Below, piece by piece: positions 1-5,203 of a stretch of DNA of 8,667 nt. Below the pieces are notes generated by a model. It was given only the letters and a program-made list of their open reading frames with translations. It did not search any database and was not told the origin of the DNA. Origin of the DNA: CAZVLE01 sp964627855. GTDB taxonomy: Bacteria > Bacillota > Dethiobacteria > DTU022. The stretch's first letter is position 1; the number at the start of each line of letters is the position of its first letter. The translations under genes and the position numbers were made by a program. The DNA lies in the NCBI GenBank assembly GCA_964627855.1, contig CAZVLE010000084.1:1-8667 (forward strand), read 5' to 3'.

Positions 1-1
1 T

Positions 2-94
2 GCCGCCTCAGCCCTGGCAAGGGGAGCGGTTATTTATACCTTAAACGACAGGCACTTCCCGATGGATGATATTAAGGTGATAAAACCGTATTAA
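2..94 (+). CDS. PIN-domain (VapC-like) toxin, C-terminal end only
   Basis: An open frame enters from the left edge and gives 30 residues before a TAA stop at 92-94. The residues read AASALARGAVIYTLNDRHFP and then MDDIKVIKPY. The pattern 'A.ALA.GA.iYT.N.rHFP..d.kVi.PY' is characteristic of the last helix and strand of PIN-domain ribonucleases of the VapC type. The conserved N in YTLND and the HFP turn are present. In that family this end contributes an acidic residue to the Mg2+-dependent RNase site. The metal-binding N-terminal part and any partner VapB antitoxin lie outside the window, so neither function nor integrity can be judged. The identification rests on a short tail and could in principle be another PIN subfamily. 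Confidence 0.7.
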   Translation, partial: AASALARGAVIYTLNDRHFPMDDIKVIKPY

Positions 95-227
95 CTTTGC
101 CTATCCGCGAAATTGTTAGAACTTAACCCCGGTCACCCTTCACTTAAATTGCATAAGCTTAAAGGCAGGCTTGCTCAACTTTATGCAGTAGCCATAAACT
201 TTAGCTATCGAAATAGCTTACTATTTA
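95..227. other. Non-coding spacer with short inverted repeats
   Basis: No gene is visible between the PIN stop and the small remnant at 228-341. Two small inverted repeats are present: TGCATAA at 150-156 with TTATGCA at 181-187, and AGCTAT-CGAA-ATAGCT at 203-218. Neither is followed by a convincing run of T on either strand, so neither is called a terminator. The region is the shared 3' end of the plus-strand PIN gene and the minus-strand carboxylase operon. Confidence 0.4.
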
Positions 228-341
228 TTATTCATGATGATACTGTTTTTCCTGTATCTGTTGGTCTGCACGATCAAGTATATCAATAAGAAGATCAGCG
301 ATAGCTCTTGGGTCGTTGGTAATCAGATAAAGAGTGGCATC
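228..341 (-). pseudogene. Short coding remnant (copy A), C-terminal tail of an unrecognised protein
   Basis: On the minus strand a frame bounded by TAA codons reads 37 residues containing the core IADLLIDILDRADQQ. It has no ATG, GTG or TTG start and no ribosome binding site. It is called coding-derived because the same reading frame is found again at 7006-7068 with the core VDNVLIDVLRRADRQ. Over 60 bp (258-317 against 7009-7068) the DNA is about 73% identical and 9 of 20 residues match, and most of the remaining changes are conservative. I do not recognise the family. It lies directly downstream of the carboxylase operon end and could be a relic of a gene cut away by rearrangement, or the 3' end of a small protein whose start has been frameshifted. 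Confidence 0.4.
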
Positions 342-363
342 TTAAGTCCCCCGGATTTAAGAT
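339..363. repeat. 11-bp inverted repeat beside the carboxyltransferase stop codon
   Basis: ATCTTAAGTCC (339-349), a CCC loop (350-352) and GGATTTAAGAT (353-363) form an 11-bp stem. The one imperfect pair is G.U in plus-strand RNA and A.C in minus-strand RNA. It starts nine bases past the minus-strand stop at 374-372, where a terminator would be expected. No U-run follows in either direction, so it may only stabilise the 3' end of the transcript. Confidence 0.4.
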
Positions 364-371
364 CTATGGAA

Positions 372-2399
372 TCAAGTTGGTGTTATAACCAATAGGGCTT
401 GTCTTTCCTGTACTATATCGTTAAGTTTGGTGCATATTTCTTCAATCTGCCCGTTGAACGGCGCTGTTACGGCGTTTTCCATTTTCATAGCTTCAATATT
501 GGCAATCTCTTCACCCTTACACACCAAATCTCCAACTTTTAGGGCGCCTCTCTCCGGGTTGCCGATTCTCCAAAGGTTGCCGCTAATCGGTGAGCCGATT
601 TCTCCCGGTTTTTCAGCCATCCTAAGCGGTTTTTTAATAGTTTTGCCGGTATCAACAGCATAGACCTGGGTTTTATTATTTACTTTCATTAATACGTGAA
701 TATAACCGTCGCACTCGCCACCCACCGATACAAGTTCGATACAGCAAGGTTTGGCCCAAAAGTCGAATTCAACCTTGCTGCCCTTATTGGAAAGCCCTTT
801 TCGCCAGATTGTAGTGGGCAGCACCAGGGGTGCATCGCTGTAAGTATCTCGGAATAAAATGAATTCAATAGTATCTTTGGGATGCATTAGGTAGAGGATG
901 AATTCTTCTTCAATTGGTTTTCTGCCGATAGCGGCGGTTAAATCCTTTCGTTGTGTTTCTAAATTTTCGTTTTTCAGTAAATCCAGTGGTGAAAGCTGAT
1001 TACGGTTTCTAATTGAAGTTTCCCATTCTGTACCGAAAGCGCTTTTATAAACCCATTCATCAGGCCAACCTACAGGCAGCTTGCCATACTTTCCGAGCAG
1101 CAAATTTTGAAAATCACTTGATGCCACGGAAAAAACAGTAAGCAGTTCGTCCTGTTCTTCCTGATCCATATCCGCAAAGACCTGATTTTTTTCTTCCACA
1201 AATTTTCTGACCAGGTTGATAACATATGTAACGCCTGCTTCACCCTTCTCTTTCATATAGCGGTTAACAATACTACTGCAGGTTGTCCATGTTATTTGTG
1301 ATCCGGGGGTGACGTCAAAGTAATTGATGATCTTATTATAGAGAGACATAAGTTTTAGGATTTCCGGCATTAAGTGCAGAAAATTGCCCTGTTCGGCCTG
1401 TTCAAAAGAACTGGGGAAGGCCCCGCCCGGCATCCGGTGTTTCGTAACGCCGTGATCGAATCCCCTGAAGGGGGACTCTGCCCAATCATATTGCCTGATC
1501 CAAGCGCGCACCGTATTAACTGCCGATTCTGCTTCCGTCCGGTTCAGGTGAACCGGGATACCTTCTTCTTCCAGTCCAGCCTGAAGGCTTAAAATCGGGG
1601 CCTGGCCGTAAAAACGGGTTAGGGAATCTTCCTGAACATCTAGTATTTTCACGCCTGCTTTAGCTGCTGCAATCAAGGCAGGGAGGGCCATCCCGTCTGT
1701 GGTATGTCGATGGTACTGAATAACCAGGTCAGGATACTTTTGCTTGATGGCTTTTACCAGGCTGCTTATTCGGGTCGGGCTACCCACTCCAGCCATATCT
1801 TTAATACAGAGGATAATCTCCTTGGTGCCGGAGCACAGATCAACTATATCCCTGGTTACACCCAGGTAGTATTCATTTGTTGCCCAATCAGCCTGGGTAA
1901 AACAGATAGCCGGTTCAAATAACCTCTCACGTGCCATTACTACTTCTGCCACAGCTCTCATGTTTCTGATGTCATTTAAAAATGAAAAGCAGCGCCAGAT
2001 ATCAATATCGACATTTGAAACAACATGCCTGATCACGTTGGGTGCGTAGGGGCGATAGCCCCATAGGTTGGTTTCGCGGATCAGGGTTTGCAGCATCACA
2101 TTTGGCATCAATTTTCGCAGCAATGCGATCTCTTCAAAGGGATCCTCTTTCCGATTCATGATTCCGACATGCCAGCGCGCTCCCCCGTGACATTCTACGC
2201 TAAACAAGCCCATATTATTATAATGAGCAGCCAGTGACTTCAGGTCGTAAATGCGTAATCGGTTCTTAAAATCTGATTGTCCCGCATCCCGCATTGAAGT
2301 TGAAGTCAGGCAAACGCCCTCAAGATCTCTGACCTTGTCTACCAGAATCTTGGGCGACAACCCCGGTTTAAAAATGCTATAATGTGCTGCTTTATCCAT
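372..2399 (-). CDS. Pyruvate carboxylase/oxaloacetate decarboxylase-type carboxyltransferase subunit with biotinyl domain
   Basis: This 675-residue protein would transfer CO2 from carboxybiotin to an acceptor, pairing with the biotin carboxylase encoded just upstream. Residues about 28-330 form the carboxyltransferase TIM barrel. The expected metal ligands can be seen: D38 in RDAGQS, K200 in IKDMAG (normally carbamylated) and H230/H232 in HRH. R108 in LIRETN is also kept. The region around VTPGSQ (364-369) and GWP (444-446) matches the conserved PYC C-terminal domain. The biotinyl domain covers about 600-675, with the EAMKMEN motif and biotin-accepting K639, 36 residues from the end. The start at 2399 was chosen over an open extension to 2483 because a GAGG box lies 8 bases upstream and overlaps the previous gene's TGA, implying translational coupling. 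Several normally conserved residues differ: RDAHQS is RDAGQS, HTHDT is HRHTT, and PGGQYTN is PGGAFPS, which places Pro329 where the proton-shuttling Thr/Ser normally sits. The family is certain; the acceptor, pyruvate or another keto compound, is open. Confidence 0.88.
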   Translation of the reverse strand: MDKAAHYSIFKPGLSPKILVDKVRDLEGVCLTSTSMRDAGQSDFKNRLRIYDLKSLAAHYNNMGLFSVECHGGARWHVGIMNRKEDPFEEIALLRKLMPNVMLQTLIRETNLWGYRPYAPNVIRHVVSNVDIDIWRCFSFLNDIRNMRAVAEVVMARERLFEPAICFTQADWATNEYYLGVTRDIVDLCSGTKEIILCIKDMAGVGSPTRISSLVKAIKQKYPDLVIQYHRHTTDGMALPALIAAAKAGVKILDVQEDSLTRFYGQAPILSLQAGLEEEGIPVHLNRTEAESAVNTVRAWIRQYDWAESPFRGFDHGVTKHRMPGGAFPSSFEQAEQGNFLHLMPEILKLMSLYNKIINYFDVTPGSQITWTTCSSIVNRYMKEKGEAGVTYVINLVRKFVEEKNQVFADMDQEEQDELLTVFSVASSDFQNLLLGKYGKLPVGWPDEWVYKSAFGTEWETSIRNRNQLSPLDLLKNENLETQRKDLTAAIGRKPIEEEFILYLMHPKDTIEFILFRDTYSDAPLVLPTTIWRKGLSNKGSKVEFDFWAKPCCIELVSVGGECDGYIHVLMKVNNKTQVYAVDTGKTIKKPLRMAEKPGEIGSPISGNLWRIGNPERGALKVGDLVCKGEEIANIEAMKMENAVTAPFNGQIEEICTKLNDIVQERQALLVITPT

Positions 2400-2409
2400 C
2401 TTTAAAACC

Positions 2410-3870
2410 TCAAATCCATTTTGGAGTGCCCAGTGCAGTAACTTCAGCAACATAGCGGGCGATTTTACGCAGTTCATCTTCACTGTCTTTTTCTTTAAAC
2501 ATAGAAACGAGTTCTTCCATATTTTCTTCTATAAAGCGAGTTGAGTATTCCCCGGAAATAAACTTGGGGTGCCTGATGATGCTCAGCAGCAGTGGCGCCA
2601 GGGTCTTAACGCCTTCGACCCTCAGGTTTTTACTAATTGAACGGTCCAAAACCCTGATAGCACCTTCCCGGTCGGCTCCTGTTGCTTTAATCAGCATAAT
2701 CAGTGAGTCGTAATAAGGGGGTATTTCCGCTCCCTCGTAATATCCTGGAGAAATTCGCACTGCCGGTCCCTGGGGTGAGAAAAGTCTGGTCAAATGGCCA
2801 TAGGAAGGGCTGAATGTCACCGGGTCTTCGGCGTTCAGGCGCGCTTCGAGGGCCCACCTGTTGGGGTGGACCTGCGTTTGCGTAACAGTCAGCGGCTTCC
2901 CCATAGCAATATCGATCATCATGGCGACGATATCAAGACCAGTCAGCAGTTCAGTAGTTCCATGTTCAACCTGCAAGCGGGTATTGACTTCAAGGAAATA
3001 AAACCGGCGGGTTTTTGAATCAAAGAGAAATTCTACAGTCCCGGCCGAGGTATAGTTGATATTTTTCATCAGACGGATAGCGGCAGCATAAAGCTGCTGT
3101 CTCAATTGATCATCCAGGGTCGGTGCAGGCGCTTCTTCGATAATTTTCTGGTTGCGTCTCTGAATAGTACACTCACGTTCAAACAGATGCAGGATGTTGC
3201 CGTGCATATCGGCAACGATTTGCACTTCCAGGTGACGTCCCCGTTCGATATATTTTTCAATGAGGATGGCATCGTCACCAAAATATTTCATACCCTCCGA
3301 ACGAACCTGATCCAGGGCCGGCTGGATTTGCTCGTCATTCTCCACTTTTAACATACCCTTTCCTCCGCCACCGGCAGAAGACTTGATCATCAGGGGGTAA
3401 GCAATGTCTTCTCTCTTCATCCAGGCCTTAATTGCTTCAGGATTGCTTTCATCATTTATGCCAGGGATCAAAGGAATACCGGCTTCCTCGGCAATCTGTT
3501 TGGCTTTCCTTTTATCGCCCATAGCCCGGATTACTTCAGGCGAGGGACCAATCCATACTAATCCGGCGTCAATCACTGCTGCAGCAAACCCTTCGTTTTC
3601 AGAAAGGAAACCCCAGCCGGGGTGAATCGCATCCGCTCCGGATTCAAGAGCAGCATTAACAATTCGTTCAATATTTAAATAGGAGTCCCTCGGCGGTGCT
3701 TCGCCGATCTGAACTGCAGCATCAGCCATAATAACATGCTGAGCCAGTCGATCAGGGGTGCTGTAAACAGCTACAGTTTTAATTTTGCGATCTCGGCAGG
3801 TGTGTAGAATCCTTACCGCCGGTACGGCCCTGTTCGCTACCAGGATTTTATTAATTTTTCTGTTTTCCAT
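2410..3870 (-). CDS. Biotin carboxylase subunit (ATP-grasp)
   Basis: This 486-residue subunit should carboxylate biotin using ATP and bicarbonate. The length and domain order match AccC/PycA: an N-terminal fold (1-115), an ATP-grasp core with the SAGGGGKGM lid loop (165-173), and a C-terminal domain ending in a roughly 30-residue tail as in stand-alone PycA proteins. Residues equivalent to the Escherichia coli AccC active site are visible: K120 (MGDK), K163, H213, K242 (QRRNQK), E280, E294 and R298 (LEVNTR), E302 (QVEH) and R344 (LEARLNAEDP). An enzymatically competent protein is therefore expected. The N-terminal NRGEIA(V/L)R motif reads NRAVPAVR (13-20), a marked change. VEHPVTE is VEHGTTE. 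The gene follows the carbonic anhydrase-like gene by 25 bases with a weak GAGAG-type ribosome site, and its TGA overlaps the ribosome site of the carboxyltransferase gene. It is thus the middle gene of a three-gene operon. Confidence 0.93.
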   Translation of the reverse strand: MENRKINKILVANRAVPAVRILHTCRDRKIKTVAVYSTPDRLAQHVIMADAAVQIGEAPPRDSYLNIERIVNAALESGADAIHPGWGFLSENEGFAAAVIDAGLVWIGPSPEVIRAMGDKRKAKQIAEEAGIPLIPGINDESNPEAIKAWMKREDIAYPLMIKSSAGGGGKGMLKVENDEQIQPALDQVRSEGMKYFGDDAILIEKYIERGRHLEVQIVADMHGNILHLFERECTIQRRNQKIIEEAPAPTLDDQLRQQLYAAAIRLMKNINYTSAGTVEFLFDSKTRRFYFLEVNTRLQVEHGTTELLTGLDIVAMMIDIAMGKPLTVTQTQVHPNRWALEARLNAEDPVTFSPSYGHLTRLFSPQGPAVRISPGYYEGAEIPPYYDSLIMLIKATGADREGAIRVLDRSISKNLRVEGVKTLAPLLLSIIRHPKFISGEYSTRFIEENMEELVSMFKEKDSEDELRKIARYVAEVTALGTPKWI

Positions 3871-3895
3871 TAATGATCATTCTCTCTGATAATAG

Positions 3896-4270
3896 TTATG
3901 GCGAAACTATTTCTTCAACGGTCCAGCATTCATTGATCCATACTCCGCATACAGGAACCCCTGGAAATGATTTCTTGATGTTCCTTACCGCTTTTTCGAT
4001 ATCTTTTTTATGTTCCAGGTTGTTTTTTGAACAACCGGCACAATCGTAATGACCAGCAGCGATTAAAATCTTTGTTCGGTGTTTTTCCACTGATAGTCGT
4101 ATCTTGTTGATCAGCGTTGTATTATCCTGAAAACCGCAGGCAAGCAGTTCAACCATCCCAGGCTCGGTAATCAAATCAACAAATTCAACGCCATAGTATG
4201 CTTTAATCCAATTAATCAAAGGTAGGTGGGTCCTACCATCAATGCAGTTTAAACAGGTTGCAAATGACAT
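3896..4270 (-). CDS. Short beta-carbonic anhydrase-like protein
   Basis: The 124-residue product has the complete beta-carbonic anhydrase zinc signature. CIDGR (C9, D11, R13) matches CxDxR, and HYDC (H74, C77) matches HxxC, giving the Cys-His-Cys zinc site and the Asp/Arg dyad. A further Cys lies at 80. The spacing and the sequence TEPGMVELL after the first motif suit the compact 'Pro_CA_2'/carbonic-anhydrase-like family rather than the 170-220 residue canonical enzymes. There is no signal peptide, so it is cytoplasmic. AAGAGG sits 8 bases before the ATG. It is the first gene of the operon with biotin carboxylase (25-base gap) and carboxyltransferase. The simplest reading is local conversion of CO2 to the bicarbonate used by biotin carboxylase. 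Catalysis is not proven, since some compact members could instead bind metal or have other roles. Confidence 0.75.
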   Translation of the reverse strand: MSFATCLNCIDGRTHLPLINWIKAYYGVEFVDLITEPGMVELLACGFQDNTTLINKIRLSVEKHRTKILIAAGHYDCAGCSKNNLEHKKDIEKAVRNIKKSFPGVPVCGVWINECWTVEEIVSP

Positions 4271-4398
4271 TCGCTTTGCCTCTTCGCTTTAAACTAATAC
4301 AACGATCTCTTTGGTTTTATATTTGGATAACAACTCATGACGGTTATTATGCCATCGTTACCAGTGAAACGGTTAAGTTCGATCAGGAGATTATTGAT

Positions 4399-4417
4399 AC
4401 ATATTCGTGAAAAATAT
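4399..4417. promoter_or_regulatory. Candidate operator site 3, upstream of the carbonic anhydrase-carboxylase operon
   Basis: CGTGAAAAATA at 4406-4416 is an exact inverted copy of TATTTTTCACG at 4812-4822 in the regulator's promoter region. It is embedded in a partial palindrome, ATATT...AATAT, at 4401-4417. It lies 136 bases before the carbonic anhydrase start. No strong sigma-A promoter was found in 4271-4444; a CATAAT box without a good -35 is the nearest. The operon may also be read from the upstream regulator gene, since no terminator is evident in between. Confidence 0.4.
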
Positions 4418-4444
4418 TTGATGACAGAGGCGGCTGATGCCATA

Positions 4445-4762
4445 CTAATCCTGGGCCAGATCCTGCAGATCGCAGCCTAGCGCCAGTAGCAGGTTACCAA
4501 CGGCATGCTCGCGCTCCATCCGGTGGCGCATCGGCATTTCGGGATGGATGGTGTAGCTGTTGTTCCGCCCTACTTTGTGACGGACAATATAGCCGTCGGC
4601 TTCCAGGTCGTGAATTACTTTTTGAATTGCCCTCTCCGTGATCCCCACCTCTTGGGCGATCTTTCGAGTTGTGGTCTGAGGAAACTTGGCCAGATAGGCA
4701 AGGACCCGGCCGTGGTTGGTCAGAAATGTCCATTGAGTTTTTTCGATTCTTCTTTCCTCCAT
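4445..4762 (-). CDS. Winged helix-turn-helix transcriptional regulator (MarR-like fold, small)
   Basis: This 105-residue protein has one DNA-binding winged helix. The helix-turn-helix runs TRKIAQEVGITERAIQKVI (32-50), and a wing at 60-72 includes RHKVGRNNSYTI. WTFLTNHGRVLAYLA at 11-25 is the opening helix typical of small regulators in this group. There is no obvious ligand domain, and the C-terminus is a short helix (about 85-103). It sits between the carboxylase operon and the divergent DUF849/DUF166 operon, so it is the natural candidate regulator for both. A near-consensus promoter and repeated operator-like sequences lie upstream. The start is uncertain. ATG at 4762 follows an in-frame TAA and has no ribosome site, while a strong GGAGG lies just inside the frame, 8 bases before an ATC codon at 4747. 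The ligand is unknown. Confidence 0.8.
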   Translation of the reverse strand: MEERRIEKTQWTFLTNHGRVLAYLAKFPQTTTRKIAQEVGITERAIQKVIHDLEADGYIVRHKVGRNNSYTIHPEMPMRHRMEREHAVGNLLLALGCDLQDLAQD

Positions 4763-4816
4763 TTAATAACTGAACTGGTGGCGTAGCTTGTTTGTTTTCA
4801 AATTGAATAAGTATTT

Positions 4817-4831
4817 TTCACGTATTATATT
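4817..4831. promoter_or_regulatory. Candidate operator site 1
   Basis: TTCACGTATTATATT is a perfect 15-bp inverted match to 4961-4975. It overlaps the expected transcription start and abuts the -10 box of the regulator's promoter, so binding there would be expected to repress. A second half-copy follows: CGTATTATAT occurs at 4821-4830 and again at 4833-4842, a 12-bp period. The second copy contains the -10 box. Confidence 0.6.
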
Positions 4832-4835
4832 TCGT

Positions 4836-4864
4836 ATTATATGAGATTAGGTACGGCTCGTCAA
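4836..4864 (-). promoter_or_regulatory. Near-consensus sigma-A promoter of the regulator gene
   Basis: Read on the minus strand, TTGACG (4864-4859), a 17-base spacer and TATAAT (4841-4836) match 11 of 12 consensus positions. The predicted start near 4829 gives a leader of about 67 bases before the ATG at 4762. A second TATAAT occurs at 4829-4824, within operator site 1. Confidence 0.75.
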
Positions 4865-4906
4865 TCGTCTAGAACGAGCTAATAACAAAATATTTTTTGG
4901 TCTGTA

Positions 4907-4935
4907 TTGCATTTAAGAAAAAGTCTGCTTATAAT
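4907..4935 (+). promoter_or_regulatory. Possible upstream promoter of the DUF849/DUF166 operon
   Basis: TTGCAT (4907-4912), a 17-base spacer and TATAAT (4930-4935) make a promoter with a perfect -10 box and a weak -35 box. A second TATAAT at 4963-4968, within operator site 2, has no good -35 at normal spacing and would need an activator if used. Either start would give a leader longer than 200 bases containing the hairpin at 5071-5086. Confidence 0.4.
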
Positions 4936-4960
4936 TAAAAATATGAAGATAATTTCATAC

Positions 4961-4975
4961 AATATAATACGTGAA
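4961..4975. promoter_or_regulatory. Candidate operator site 2
   Basis: AATATAATACGTGAA is the exact reverse complement of operator site 1, with 129 bp between the two copies. It contains a plus-strand TATAAT at 4963-4968, so a protein bound here faces the DUF849 operon in the same way that site 1 faces the regulator gene. The spacing would allow a loop between sites. Confidence 0.6.
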
Positions 4976-5060
4976 TTATGGTATCAATACAGTTAGCCAA
5001 TTATATGGGCAAAAAGACTGAATAAGCGTCGATCCTTATTACTTTGCTTCTGAAGGAAGA

Positions 5061-5102
5061 ATGATCATTTCTGCTGAAAACAGCAGCTTATATTTTTTAT
5101 GA
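5061..5102 (+). CDS. Possible 13-residue leader peptide
   Basis: ATG at 5061, 13 codons (MIISAENSSLYFL) and TGA at 5100-5102. An AAGGA lies only 3 bases upstream, closer than ideal. It runs exactly across the hairpin and T-run at 5071-5098, the geometry of a translated attenuator. There is no run of one amino acid that would name a signal. A chance short ORF is quite possible. Confidence 0.2.
   Translation: MIISAENSSLYFL
5071..5098 (+). terminator. Terminator-like hairpin in the DUF849 operon leader
   Basis: CTGCTG-AAAA-CAGCAG (5071-5086) is a perfect 6-bp stem with a 4-base loop. It is followed by CTTATATTTTTT, a T-rich tract at 5091-5098. It lies upstream of the operon but downstream of the promoters at 4907-4968, so it could act as an attenuator or insulate the proximal promoter at 5128-5156. 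The stem is short, so strength is uncertain. Confidence 0.45.
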
Positions 5103-5127
5103 ATCATTTTAAAATTGGTCTGCAAAA

Positions 5128-5156
5128 TTGACGCGGTAACCCCAACCTGTAATGAT
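5128..5156 (+). promoter_or_regulatory. Proximal promoter of the DUF849/DUF166 operon
   Basis: TTGACG (5128-5133), a 17-base spacer ending in the extended -10 element TGT (5148-5150), and AATGAT (5151-5156). The predicted start is near 5163, about 40 bases before the ATG at 5204, beyond the hairpin. A 4-bp stem TCCC/GGGA follows at about 5171-5183, and a strong AAGGAGG ribosome site occupies 5191-5197. Confidence 0.5.
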
Positions 5157-5203
5157 AGCTTTACATAAATATCCCTGACCGGGAACAGCCAAGGAGGTTA
5201 ACT

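Larger units (their letters stand above)
4763..5203. promoter_or_regulatory. AT-rich divergent control region between the two operons
   Basis: This 441-bp gene-free region lies between the regulator (minus) and the DUF849 gene (plus). It holds a strong minus-strand promoter, a 15-bp inverted repeat pair, at least two possible plus-strand promoters, a hairpin with a T-run, and a 13-codon leader ORF. Each is listed separately. It is visibly richer in A and T than the genes on either side. Confidence 0.75.

Noticed and set aside
203..218. AGCTAT-CGAA-ATAGCT hairpin as a terminator
   Set aside because: It has a short AT-rich stem with no T-run after it on either strand.
2400..2483. Longer N-terminus for the carboxyltransferase, starting at ATG 2483
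   Set aside because: It would overlap the biotin carboxylase gene by 74 bases, and the extra 28 residues do not look like the family. ATG 2399 has a well-spaced GAGG that overlaps the previous stop.
4494..4733. Alternative frame in the regulator gene that could use the internal GGAGG (ATG at 4733)
   Set aside because: The GGAGG is about 22 bases away, too far, and the translation is Arg/Pro/Gly-rich noise compared with the clear winged helix in the other frame.
4763..5203. CRISPR or riboswitch in the divergent region
   Set aside because: Only two or three repeat copies are present, in inverted orientation at promoters, with no regular spacers. No known riboswitch core could be matched by eye.
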